28,637 nt of DNA from Clostridia bacterium (GCA_003554565.1 PWGR01000100.1:1-28637); one strand, 5' to 3'. Counted from the first letter of the stretch, positions 8,410 to 16,331 are shown. A program made the numbers and translations. The notes: generated by a model not told the origin, from the letters alone.

Positions 8410-8712
8410 TCACCGCAGATCGCAGCAGCAGGCATGACATTTCTTCCGCCGGAAATTGCGCACACCGCACTCCGGGCATTGCTTCACATCAGAGGAGATT
8501 CGCTCTGCCTGGGGCGTCGGCTCGCCACTGTCGCCAACAGAAAAGAGAGCCAGGAAACCACAACCCAGGCAGCGATACACCTCGGCAACCACGAGTTCAC
8601 GAAGATTAGCATTCCAGAGCAGCCGGGTGGCGACGTGCGCTCCCCTGAGCAGTTCGACCTCCCCTTCACTCTCCAGGCTCCCATCACAGAATGGACAGTT
8701 CAGGATAAACAC
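8410..8712 (-). CDS. Small zinc-ribbon protein
   Basis: The 100-residue protein has four CxxC knuckles: NCPFCDG near residue 6, RCLGCG near 48, QCPECG near 80 and KCHACCCD near 91. They can form two zinc-binding sites. Between the first two lies a short strand-rich segment (ELLRGAHVATRLLWNANLRE then LVVAEVYRC). The start is a GTG at 8712 preceded by GGGGGG at very short spacing, so the exact start is uncertain. It is convergent with the guanylate kinase-like gene and divergent from the NusG_II gene. Such double zinc ribbons bind nucleic acid or proteins; no specific role is visible. Confidence 0.65.
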   Translation of the reverse strand: MFILNCPFCDGSLESEGEVELLRGAHVATRLLWNANLRELVVAEVYRCLGCGFLALFSVGDSGEPTPQAERISSDVKQCPECGVRNFRRKKCHACCCDLR

Positions 8713-8920
8713 CCCCCGTCAAAACAGCGTCCACACATGGGCTTCTCGTCATCGTACTGCAAACCTTCTCTTCCGAGCCGCAATTGACATCCCCACTGAG
8801 AGCCGCGCAGAGCGGTGAGAATGTGTTATACAGGGGATTCAGGCGGCTCGAAGCCCGGCTTCCTTTCGTAGTAACATAGATGATGCGTCTGGGCATACGG
8901 ACAGAGAGGGAGACACCCGC

Positions 8921-9334
8921 TTGAATGAGCAAAAAAGCATGATGCAGCGCTATCTGACGAGAGGCGATCTGGTCGTGATCAGCCTGGTGCTGGCTCTTGG
9001 TTTGGGTTCTGCCTTTTATCTGTGGGGCGGCGGCTCAGGGGAAGGTGAGGCCACCCATGTGGTCGTCAGATCCCTGGACCGCGAAAAGACCGAACCCCTC
9101 CTGCAGGTGGAGCTTCCGGCGGAAGAGCGGCACGAGATAGAGGGAGGCAGCGGCTACTTGTTCGTGAAGATATCAGGTTACCGGGCCCGGGTCACGGAGG
9201 CCGACTGTCCGGACCAGATCTGTGTGCACACGGGCTGGTTGACCAGGCCGGGAAATCGCTCCATATGTGTGCCGCGCCAGATCGTGGTGGAACTGGTCGG
9301 TGACGAAGAGGAATTTGACGAGATCGTCCGGTGA
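8921..9334 (+). CDS. NusG domain II (NusG_II) membrane-anchored protein
   Basis: The 137-residue protein has a short cytoplasmic start, one membrane helix (LVVISLVLALGLGSAFYLW) and an extracytoplasmic NusG domain II. The domain shows the hallmark cysteine pair region, ADCPDQICVHTGWLTRPGNR then SICVPRQIVVEL, seen in free-standing NusG_II proteins of Firmicutes, where they often sit near genes for redox or cofactor transport. Translation probably starts at TTG 8921, 8 nt after AGAGAGGGAG. It stands alone here between a divergent zinc-ribbon gene and a PadR gene. The function of the free-standing domain is unknown. Confidence 0.88.
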   Translation: MNEQKSMMQRYLTRGDLVVISLVLALGLGSAFYLWGGGSGEGEATHVVVRSLDREKTEPLLQVELPAEERHEIEGGSGYLFVKISGYRARVTEADCPDQICVHTGWLTRPGNRSICVPRQIVVELVGDEEEFDEIVR

Positions 9335-9639
9335 TGCTCTCACCCACCGGGGCTCGCCTCCTGCAATTTCACCAAGTGCACATCACACCATGGGCGCATA
9401 GCATCTTTCCAGTCGACTCCCCGGAACAGGATAGCCTCCTGCCATCATCTTCTCACTGCACCAGTAGCTGCAAACTGCATCCATCACCCGTCCGATAGTC
9501 CCGAGAGCATGATTGGAGATGGGAAGGCGGGGACACAGGTTTGTGCCTGCATACCGCACATATGCGAGAGCAGGAGGTGTCGCGTACGATGTGGAATATG
9601 GCGTTACAGTACCCACGTGACTGTGAGGGGGAAACGGCC
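9335..9639. other. Intergenic region upstream of the padR gene
   Basis: I see no gene in these 305 bases. Near the end is an imperfect dyad, TTACAGT (9604-9610) and ACTGTGA (9620-9626), with a 9-nt spacer that contains CACGTG. It lies 13 nt upstream of the PadR start and could be an autoregulatory operator. No clear -35/-10 pair was found. Confidence 0.35.
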
Positions 9640-10011
9640 ATGGCGGATGACCCAAGTCTCCGGAACACCGAAAGTGATCTTCCCGCAGCAGCGTTGCCCG
9701 ACGCTCTGCTGCAGGGATGGTTGCTCACTCTGGTTGCAAAGGAACCACAGCACGGTTACGCAATCACCAAGAGAGTCACGGGACTACCCTTTGTCACCCC
9801 ACATCAGACCACCATTTACCGTCATCTGTCCTCCCTGGAAGAGCAGGGTCTTCTGGATTCCAGGTGGACAATGCGATCATCGGCCCCGCCCATACGAACC
9901 TATCATCTGACGGATGCGGGGCGGCAATACCTCCGCGAGACCTACGGTGCCATTTCCCGGCTGCAGAGGGTATGCCGCACATTTCTTGACGAGGCCTCAG
10001 ATCATCTCTGA
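9640..10011 (+). CDS. PadR family transcriptional regulator
   Basis: The 123-residue protein is a small PadR-type winged-helix regulator. It has the family start LPDALLQGWLLTLVAKEPQH followed by GYAIT, the recognition region TPHQTTIYRHLSSLEEQGLL, the wing (TYHLTDAGRQYL) and a short C-terminal helix for dimerisation. I chose ATG 9640 because GTGAGGGGG lies 8 nt upstream; in-frame ATGs further up lack a site and would add an unlike N-terminus. PadR proteins usually repress an adjacent gene and themselves. The next gene downstream, 122 bp away on the same strand, is the integrase-domain-like protein, a possible target. Confidence 0.88.
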   Translation: MADDPSLRNTESDLPAAALPDALLQGWLLTLVAKEPQHGYAITKRVTGLPFVTPHQTTIYRHLSSLEEQGLLDSRWTMRSSAPPIRTYHLTDAGRQYLRETYGAISRLQRVCRTFLDEASDHL

Positions 10012-10133
10012 AAGTGATCCTCATTGAAAGCTGATGCAAAGAAGCCTCTGCCTCTTTGTGCCACAGACAGGGGCTACCCGAACGACGTAGAATACGGTTT
10101 GGGAGCGGGACACTTAAGAATGGGAGAGATTGC

Positions 10134-11357
10134 ATGCGTATCCGACGACCTTACTTCGCGAAGATGGAAGATGTCAAGATCGCACGAGAAGGAGAACGTG
10201 CAATAATAATCTACAATGATCGGTCGATTCCCCCCACAGAATTGTGGCTGGGCCAGAAGATCACCGGGATGTCTGATGCGGAAATACTGCACCAGCACAA
10301 CAGTATTATTGTGGCCCAGGGACTGCCCCCCGAGGAGTGGAGGGTATTGGAGATCCCACCCGGAAGGCCCCAGATAGACTATGACCCGCGATACCGGCAG
10401 TGGATGACGCGCGGTGAAACACTCCGCTGTCAGGTTGTCGATGGCGGAACGGCGGGAGAACCAATGATCCGCATCGATGGTCACGAGCTTTCCCTGGAGG
10501 AATTCGGGAAGCTGCTCGCCACGCACGCGGGGTGGGGTATGCGAATCACCTTCGTACCCGAGGACGCACTGCTGGAAAGCCCGGATCGAATGCTATGGGA
10601 TCCGCCCATGAGCACAGGAGCTTCCCCACCGCCAGAGCGAGACACAGAAATCTCACCCAGCACCGGGCCATCTATAGAAGAAACCTTCGCGTCCTTTCTG
10701 CGTGCGATGAACGGGAGGTACAGCTCGGCAACTGTCTCTCGTTACAGAAAGGTAATTGATCAATTTAGAGATCATCTCGACAACTGCGGTCCCCTGCACC
10801 TGACTCCGGAGGAAGAAGACAGGTTGAACAGCCCGGCCGAGCCCGATGCGCCAGCCAGCTTCTGCCGCATCTTCGGTCCTGACAAGATATTCAAAGAAAT
10901 TGGTGGCTTCCTCGAAGCCTATACCACGAAGCTCCTTCCTGTAAGTGCAAGCATACATCGTTCCTTACCAGCGACGCTGAAAAACCTGTCCAACTGGCTG
11001 GCTGAGTGCGAGTACATAGATGAGATGACGCGCCGCAGTGCAGTGCAAATGATTGCATCTTCCGCTGACAAGGTACAGCGGGCCCACTGTGTTATCGAGC
11101 TGCTGCGCAAGAAGGAGGAAGAGAGACAGCCAAACCCAGACCTTGAATTGGAAGGAAGCCACTACCGGGTCGTGCACGTGGAGAGAACCACACTCCGCCT
11201 GGCGGATCCCCTGGGTCTGGAGGGATCCGGCATCTCCGTGGACATACCCGCAGAGGTCGGTCAGCTGGTAGAGGAAGACTGGGTGATTGAGTGTCATCTG
11301 GGATTGATAGATGGCAGCTGGCAGATCACGTCCATATCCGAGGTGCATCCCCGATAA
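10134..11357 (+). CDS. Large protein with integrase-like SAM (core-binding) domain, no catalytic domain
   Basis: The 407-residue protein has three parts. Residues 1 to about 150 are a beta-rich region (AEILHQHNSIIVAQGLPPEE, IDYDPRYRQW, IRIDGHELSLEEFGKLLATH, AGWGMRITFVPED) that resembles what is called DUF7713; this match is from memory. After a proline-rich linker, residues about 185-330 look like the N-terminal SAM-like arm-/core-binding domain of tyrosine recombinases: TFASFLRAMNGRYSSATVSR, YRKVIDQFRDHLD, and later IHRSLPATLKNLSNWLAECE. No R-H-x-x-R-Y catalytic part follows. The last 75 residues (HYRVVHVERTTLRLADPLGL, then VDIPAEVGQLVEEDWVIECH) look like a small beta barrel. ATG 10134 is preceded by GGGAGAG. 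DNA binding is an inference. Confidence 0.7.
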   Translation: MRIRRPYFAKMEDVKIAREGERAIIIYNDRSIPPTELWLGQKITGMSDAEILHQHNSIIVAQGLPPEEWRVLEIPPGRPQIDYDPRYRQWMTRGETLRCQVVDGGTAGEPMIRIDGHELSLEEFGKLLATHAGWGMRITFVPEDALLESPDRMLWDPPMSTGASPPPERDTEISPSTGPSIEETFASFLRAMNGRYSSATVSRYRKVIDQFRDHLDNCGPLHLTPEEEDRLNSPAEPDAPASFCRIFGPDKIFKEIGGFLEAYTTKLLPVSASIHRSLPATLKNLSNWLAECEYIDEMTRRSAVQMIASSADKVQRAHCVIELLRKKEEERQPNPDLELEGSHYRVVHVERTTLRLADPLGLEGSGISVDIPAEVGQLVEEDWVIECHLGLIDGSWQITSISEVHPR

Positions 11358-11556
11358 GTACCCTCTCGCACTGACAATCTGCCCGGTGGGCGCGGGAAAG
11401 CTCAGCACACCCTGGAAAATACTGTCGCAGAGAATGCCCGCACCAGATGAAACGCATATGCCGAGCAGAAATCCTCCCCGCTTTGCCATATCTCACTCCC
11501 GCTGGGCAGCGGCAGCGAGCTCCACCACCATTGTCACCGTTAGTTTCCCTTTCCAT

Positions 11557-11585
11557 TTGCCCCGCTCCCCTTTTGCAGCTATAAT
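11557..11585 (+). promoter_or_regulatory. Sigma-A-type promoter of the ccdA gene
   Basis: TTGCCC (11557-11562) and a perfect TATAAT (11580-11585) are 17 nt apart. Transcription would start near 11592, leaving a leader of about 30 nt with GGAGGT (11607-11612) before the GTG at 11621. Confidence 0.75.
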
Positions 11586-11620
11586 GAATAGTCAAGCGAG
11601 TGGAATGGAGGTAGCCAGTT

Positions 11621-12289
11621 GTGGTAGCAGTTCTGGGCGCATTTGGTGCAGGTGCCATCTCGTTCTTCTCACCGTGCATACTGCCGGTGCTTCCGGGCCT
11701 TTTCGCGTACCTGTTGAAAGATGCCGATAACATGGGCCAAGGCTGGTCAATCCGGCAAGATATGATGAGAATCCTGCCGTTCGCGGCCGGATTCTCGGTC
11801 ATCTTCGTGCTGTTGGGCCTCGCTGCCGGTGGTGTCGGGCAATCACTGCTGGAATACCAGCGCCATATTGAAATTATAGGCGGGACACTGGTCACGGTAT
11901 TCGGCCTGCATCTCCTCGGAGCGATTCAAATACCCATATTCAGTCGAGGGGGGCTTTCACCGCGCGGAAATCAGAGCGGCCTGCTGATGGGGGCGGTATT
12001 CTCGGTGACCTGGACTCCATGCGTGAGCCCGATCCTGGCCTCACTGCTGCTGGTCGTGGCAGTGGAGGGATCAATTGCATTCGGGGCCACACTTCTTTCG
12101 TCCTACGCTCTCGGGTTGATGCTTCCGCTGGTTTTGTCTGCGGTTCTCTGGCGTCGGGCCCTGAAGATGAGCAGGGCCGTTCAACGCTGGGGTTTCGCAC
12201 TTCACCGGATCGCAGGCGCCATCTTGACGGCCCTCGGACTGGCGATCATGACCGGATACTTCGAGCGAATCACTTCTTTATTTGTGTAA
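11621..12289 (+). CDS. ccdA: CcdA/DsbD-type membrane reductant conduit
   Basis: The 222-residue protein is a six-helix CcdA. It carries electrons from cytoplasmic thioredoxin across the membrane to extracytoplasmic thioredoxin-like proteins. The two redox cysteines are in the family positions: Cys19 in FFSPCILPVLPG on the first helix and Cys134 in VTWTPCVSPILA on the fourth. The basic cytoplasmic loops and the helix pattern agree with the family. GTG 11621 follows GGAGGT at 8 nt. The next gene, 12 bp downstream, is a membrane-anchored thioredoxin-like protein and is the natural partner; the pair would serve cytochrome c maturation or reduction of exported thiols. There is no cytochrome c gene in the window. 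Confidence 0.92.
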   Translation: MVAVLGAFGAGAISFFSPCILPVLPGLFAYLLKDADNMGQGWSIRQDMMRILPFAAGFSVIFVLLGLAAGGVGQSLLEYQRHIEIIGGTLVTVFGLHLLGAIQIPIFSRGGLSPRGNQSGLLMGAVFSVTWTPCVSPILASLLLVVAVEGSIAFGATLLSSYALGLMLPLVLSAVLWRRALKMSRAVQRWGFALHRIAGAILTALGLAIMTGYFERITSLFV

Positions 12290-12301
12290 GGGGTGTGCAC
12301 T

Positions 12302-12799
12302 ATGGACCGAAGACACATGATATCCTCGATTGTTATAGTAGCACTGGTTGTCATAGCACTGATCCTCATCAGATCCACCGGGGCAGGGGAGTCAGAAAGT
12401 AATAACCTGATGCACTCCCTGCGGGATATGGCTGTACTGCAGGGCGAGGTCCCCGAGCAGACCGCTTTACCCACCCTGATAGTGGCCTGGAACACCGGCT
12501 GTCCCAGCTGCGTACACGAGCTGCGCCATTTGAAGGAACACTACGACGCGCTGCAGGACTCAGTGCATGTGGTCGCAGTAAATCTCACCAGAACCGAAAG
12601 GAACCTGGAGACGGTAGAGCAATTCCTCGCCGAGGAAAACCTGCCCTTTACCGTCCTGGCGGATAAAGAAGGCGAGCTCACAGAACACCTTACGTTTCGC
12701 TTCATACCGGCCAATTTCCTGGTCGAACCTGACGGAGAGCTGATTGAGTCACAGGAGGGACTCATCGAGGTGCAGACCCTGCGGAACTGGCTGCGGTAA
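12302..12799 (+). CDS. Membrane-anchored thioredoxin-like (TlpA/ResA-type) thiol-disulfide oxidoreductase
   Basis: The 165-residue protein has a short basic start, one uncleaved membrane helix (MISSIVIVALVVIALILI) and an extracytoplasmic thioredoxin fold. The active site is W-N-T-G-C67-P-S-C70, a CPSC variant of the TlpA/ResA motif WxxxCxxC. The cis-proline equivalent is in FRFIPANFLVEPDG. I chose ATG 12302 because AAGGGG lies 8 nt upstream; GTG 12293 is also in frame. It starts 12 bp after ccdA and is surely co-transcribed, so CcdA probably keeps it reduced. It could act in haem attachment, as ResA does, or as a general reductase. Confidence 0.9.
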   Translation: MDRRHMISSIVIVALVVIALILIRSTGAGESESNNLMHSLRDMAVLQGEVPEQTALPTLIVAWNTGCPSCVHELRHLKEHYDALQDSVHVVAVNLTRTERNLETVEQFLAEENLPFTVLADKEGELTEHLTFRFIPANFLVEPDGELIESQEGLIEVQTLRNWLR

Positions 12800-12814
12800 G
12801 AGTAAACCCCGGAA

Positions 12815-12855
12815 CCCCGGTCGTTTCTGTCCGTATACGGGGCCGACGACCGGGG
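12815..12855 (+). terminator. Strong hairpin at the end of the ccdA operon
   Basis: A perfect 10-bp stem, CCCCGGTCGT (12815-12824) and ACGACCGGGG (12846-12855), lies 15 bp after the stop of the thioredoxin-like gene. Its loop contains the 10-bp palindrome CCGTATACGG (12831-12840), so a second inner hairpin can form. It ends the operon by position; there is no T run after it. Confidence 0.6.
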
Positions 12856-12912
12856 GTAGAGTCAAAGTCCGGTGCTGGTGCTGACCGTCTATTCACAGCG
12901 GACAGTAACGAG

Positions 12913-13077
12913 ATGAGGGAGCAGTCGCGCTGCGTCTTCTGTCAGCAGAAAGCCAATGTACGCAAGGTGCGCCCGTCATACAAGAACACTGTCGCACGCA
13001 AGCACGGGCGGCTTATCAAACACCGCTATATGTGGACAACCCGGAGCTTTCGCTGCAGGCAGTCGCCCGTCTTCTGA
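12913..13077 (+). CDS. Possible 54-residue basic CxxC protein
   Basis: A short frame from ATG 12913 to TGA 13077 encodes 54 residues. It is strongly basic (many Arg and Lys) and has CVFC near the start and one further cysteine at FRCRQS. The layout resembles half of a zinc ribbon such as those at the start of some transposases or ribosomal proteins, but the second knuckle is incomplete (C-R-Q-S instead of C-x-x-C). The ribosome-binding site is weak. It lies between the ccdA terminator and the convergent M24-fold gene. It may be a real small gene, a remnant, or chance. Confidence 0.3.
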   Translation: MREQSRCVFCQQKANVRKVRPSYKNTVARKHGRLIKHRYMWTTRSFRCRQSPVF

Positions 13078-13102
13078 GTAACGCGAGTCCAAATAGACCG
13101 GG

Positions 13103-14290
13103 CTAAACGTCAATAATCATGTCATCGATATTCCTGGGGTAATAGGTTATGAAGTCCATTCCATCCTCAGTCACGACGATTGTGTCCGAGTGCCGGAAGC
13201 CACCCAACCCAGGCACGTAGATTCCCGGCTCGACGGAGAATACCATACCTGGCTCCAGGATCGTGTCGTCACCCAAGTCAAAGAACGGTGCCTCATGCCC
13301 AAGCATGCCCAGTGCGTGACCGGTGTGATGTCGCCAAGTATCCATGATATCATACTCTTCGTAAATACTGAGTACTGCCTCATCAACCTCAGAGCATGCA
13401 ATCCCGGGTCGAACTGCTTCAAAGGCGGCCTCCATCATCTCCATCATATACTGGAAGTACCTACGCTGCTCCCTGGACGGCTCACCTACAAACATGGTCC
13501 TCTCCAGCTCGCTGTTGTAACCCCCGACACCGGCACCTGCACCGGTCACGAGATTGTCGCCTTTATACATCACCGCATTGATATTTACCGCGTGCGGCAG
13601 GGCGGAATTCTTGCCGATCTGCCCACGAAAACCCGCCATGGCCCCAACCCTGCCCTTGGGCTCGTATTCTGGGCCCAGCGTCTTCATCATGGCCATGGTG
13701 GCCTCAGAGCTTGCCCGCATGGATACCTCGTTCTCTGTCCGACCGGGGGCACAGTACTCCTGCAGCAGCGCATGCGCGAGATTTCCCCAGCGTGCGCTTT
13801 CGCGAATGAGCTCCAGCTCCGCGGTGGACTTGATGACCCGCATATCCTCAATGATGGTCGGATTGACAGTCATCTTCAGGTCCGACAGGATCTCCGTCAG
13901 CTTCGGCCCCCGGTATCCCATCGGACTGCCGTATGCCGGGCTCTCGGCCAGAAATTGGGCTGCAGCAAGATTTCGATCCCGCAGGGCATTCGCCAGGTGC
14001 TCCATCGGGTGCTTTTCTCCCGGATATTCGGGATAGGTCACAACATCGTCCAGCACCTCAGCAGTCCCGGCGTGTTCAATCTCCAGGTGGGGCACAAAAA
14101 GAAAAGAGGAGCCTTCCACTGGAATGACCAGACAGGCCGGGCGTTCTGTAGATATAAAGTGAAAACCGGTGAGATAGAAAATGGACAGGGCGGAGAAGGT
14201 GATGAATCCCTCTTTTCCCTCTTCCGAAATGATCTTCTTGAGCTTCTTCTGGCGATTGCCGTACTCCTCAGCTGTAATTTGCAACCTCAT
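13103..14290 (-). CDS. Creatinase/M24 (pita-bread) fold protein, metal ligands mostly lost
   Basis: The 395-residue protein has the two-domain creatinase/aminopeptidase P architecture: an N-terminal domain to about residue 155, then the pita-bread fold. Of the five M24 metal ligands only His325 (GHALGMLGHEAP) and Glu354 (SVEPGIY) remain; the others read Gly250, Glu261 and Ser368. Creatinase-type residues are kept: Arg50 in TERPACLVIP, His233 in SALPHAVN, and Glu263 in SELERTMF. The N-terminal phrase ITAEEYGNRQKKL also resembles creatinase. The segment around the creatinase substrate arginine (YGREAG) is not conserved, so creatine is not an assured substrate. ATG 14290 follows AGGAGG at 7 nt. 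A metal-free C-N hydrolase or a dipeptidase-like role is an inference. A second such protein lies at 21.6 kb. Confidence 0.88.
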   Translation of the reverse strand: MRLQITAEEYGNRQKKLKKIISEEGKEGFITFSALSIFYLTGFHFISTERPACLVIPVEGSSFLFVPHLEIEHAGTAEVLDDVVTYPEYPGEKHPMEHLANALRDRNLAAAQFLAESPAYGSPMGYRGPKLTEILSDLKMTVNPTIIEDMRVIKSTAELELIRESARWGNLAHALLQEYCAPGRTENEVSMRASSEATMAMMKTLGPEYEPKGRVGAMAGFRGQIGKNSALPHAVNINAVMYKGDNLVTGAGAGVGGYNSELERTMFVGEPSREQRRYFQYMMEMMEAAFEAVRPGIACSEVDEAVLSIYEEYDIMDTWRHHTGHALGMLGHEAPFFDLGDDTILEPGMVFSVEPGIYVPGLGGFRHSDTIVVTEDGMDFITYYPRNIDDMIIDV

Positions 14291-14386
14291 GTCATTTCCT
14301 CCTAATCGAGCAGGTTGTGATTATCTTCTGCACACCTTTCCTCATTCCTCCACCGCGACGGGCATGCTGGGGACTAATCAATCCGA

Positions 14387-14416
14387 TTGTGGACAAAATA
14401 GCGGCAGACCCATAAT
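14387..14416 (+). promoter_or_regulatory. Candidate promoter of the DUF255 gene
   Basis: TTGTGG (14387-14392) and CATAAT (14411-14416) are 18 nt apart in the divergent intergenic region, about 110 bp upstream of the DUF255 start. Four of six and five of six positions match consensus. Confidence 0.4.
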
Positions 14417-14525
14417 TCGCACACAGCCTGTTCGGAATACGGGAACCTGAAGTTAGCCAGCACGAAAACATTCCGGGCAGCTTCATACAAGACTATGACC
14501 CCTTTTGCCGTGGAGGAGGCCAACA

Positions 14526-16331
14526 ATGGACATCTTCACCTTTTCGCCAAATGCCAACCGCGCACAAGAGATTCATTGGCATCCATGGGAGCGCGATACA
14601 TTTCGCCGGGCGCGCCGAATAAACCGCCCCGTACTGCTATCTATTTCTGCTGTGTGGTGTCACTGGTGTCATGTCATGGATGAAACAACGTATTCTGATG
14701 ATGAAGTAATAGAGGCAATCAATCGTCACTTCATCGCCGTACGGGTGAACCGGGACCGCCGTCCCGACATCGACGGCCGATATAACATGGGGGGGTGGCC
14801 CACAACGGCCTTTCTCACCCCGGCGGGGCGCCTGATCACCGGAGGTACCTACATCCCGCCCGAAAGAATGCGTCAGATTGCAGAAGCAGTAGCCAGGCTG
14901 CACACCACGCAGAATCAGGAAATTCGCAATAAGGATCGGGAGTTTCTCCGGGCTGAGACCGCGGACGGGACCGGATCTTCCTTTCCTCTCCTCGGGCAGC
15001 AGCTGATGGAAGAGGAGATGGATGGTAGCATAAATCAGATGGCGGATGATCTCTGTCGCTCAATCGCCGACTCCTACGACCCAGAGTGGTCGGGATTTGG
15101 GCATCCTCCCCGCTATGCTCCCAAGTTTCCCTACCCGGAGCTGCTGGCGGCCCTATGCAGCCATGAAGAGAAGGGGGAAATGGGCAAGGAAGACCGGACC
15201 ATGCTGGCGGACACGCTCGATGCCATGATGGAAGGACAACTGCATGATCGAATGCGGGGCGGCTTCTTCCGTTATTCGACCCAACAGGACTGGCGCGAGC
15301 CACACTACGAGAAAATCGCCGGGGATAACGCCCAGCTGGCCGAAGTGTACCTGCGTGCAGGCAGGGTTCTGCAGGAGCCCGCCTGGACCGCAGTGGCAGA
15401 GAATATTCTGCACTACCTTATCGATAGCATGCAGCGAAACGATGGGGGCTTCGGGGGCAGCCAGGACGCCGACGAGCAATTCTACCGCAGCAGCAGGGAG
15501 GGACGAAAGCGCAAAGCACCACAGGTGGACCGAACGCTGTACGCTGACGTCAACGGCAGGATCGTCTCCGCCCTCCTGCTGGCCCACCGAATAGTCGGGG
15601 ATGCAGATTATCGCGAGTTGGCCGTCCGCGCCCTGCGGTCGACCGAGGAGGGATGTTCGAATGGAGAGGAAGGAGGACTACTGCATTTCGCCCCGGAGGG
15701 AACTGAGCGAGTCCCCGGGCTGTTGGGTGACTACGCAGAGCTGGCCCTGGCACATCTGGACGCCCACGGGAGCACGGGAGACCCGGGTCATCTGGAGCGA
15801 GGCATGGAGCTGGCCGATGCGGTGCGGAGCAAGTTCGGAGTGGAGCGGGGGGGATTCTCTGATGTGCCGAGGCGTTTTCCCGACCGCGAAGGCATGCTGC
15901 GTCGGATCCGGATACCTCTTCACGAAAATGCACGTGCCGCCCTTCTATGCAGAAAAGCCGGGGTGATAAGAAACGATCCGAGCTGGCACCAGCAGGGGGT
16001 GGCCACACTTAACCAGACCGTCAAACGAGCTTTTGCAGCCGGGCCCGCTGGAGGCGCGTGGCTGTCTGCCTACTGGGAGTTCAGGGCACCCGCTCCTCAC
16101 GCCCGCCTGTCTCTGCCTGACCATCACGACAGAGAGATGCTTTACGCAGCGGGGCAGGCTCGCGACCGGCATGCAGTAATCGATGTAGACGACGGCCAGG
16201 TAAGGGAACCCCTGGCGTATGTCTGTCGCGGATCCAGCTGTCTTCCCCCTATCGACAATGCGGATGAGCTGAGGAAAGTGCTGGCGAGTACGGGGGAACC
16301 AGCTGACGTCTCCACTCCGCTGCGAAGATGA
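14526..16331 (+). CDS. Thioredoxin-domain DUF255 (YyaL/spermatogenesis-associated protein 20 type) protein
   Basis: The 601-residue protein has an N-terminal thioredoxin-like DUF255 domain with the family motif W-C45-H-W-C48-H-V-M, then NRDRRPDIDGRYNMGGWPTT and FLTPAGRLITGGTYIP. The rest is an alpha/alpha barrel like those of carbohydrate epimerases (HDRMRGGFFRYSTQQDWREP, YEKIAGDNAQLAEVYLRAGR, GGFGGSQDADEQFY), ending in AYVCRGSSCLPPI. It is shorter than typical members (about 670-700) and lacks about 10 residues between the D-I-D and G-G-W-P motifs. I chose ATG 14526 because GGAGGAGG lies about 7 nt upstream. Family members are cytosolic and of unknown reaction; a redox or sugar-linked role is inferred only. 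It is divergent from the first M24-fold gene. Confidence 0.92.
   Translation: MDIFTFSPNANRAQEIHWHPWERDTFRRARRINRPVLLSISAVWCHWCHVMDETTYSDDEVIEAINRHFIAVRVNRDRRPDIDGRYNMGGWPTTAFLTPAGRLITGGTYIPPERMRQIAEAVARLHTTQNQEIRNKDREFLRAETADGTGSSFPLLGQQLMEEEMDGSINQMADDLCRSIADSYDPEWSGFGHPPRYAPKFPYPELLAALCSHEEKGEMGKEDRTMLADTLDAMMEGQLHDRMRGGFFRYSTQQDWREPHYEKIAGDNAQLAEVYLRAGRVLQEPAWTAVAENILHYLIDSMQRNDGGFGGSQDADEQFYRSSREGRKRKAPQVDRTLYADVNGRIVSALLLAHRIVGDADYRELAVRALRSTEEGCSNGEEGGLLHFAPEGTERVPGLLGDYAELALAHLDAHGSTGDPGHLERGMELADAVRSKFGVERGGFSDVPRRFPDREGMLRRIRIPLHENARAALLCRKAGVIRNDPSWHQQGVATLNQTVKRAFAAGPAGGAWLSAYWEFRAPAPHARLSLPDHHDREMLYAAGQARDRHAVIDVDDGQVREPLAYVCRGSSCLPPIDNADELRKVLASTGEPADVSTPLRR

Noticed and set aside
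8850..8862. Palindrome GAAGCC-C-GGCTTC between the zinc-ribbon and NusG_II genes
   Set aside because: It is short, with no spacer for a hairpin, no linked promoter boxes and no local regulator gene; chance is likely in GC-rich DNA.
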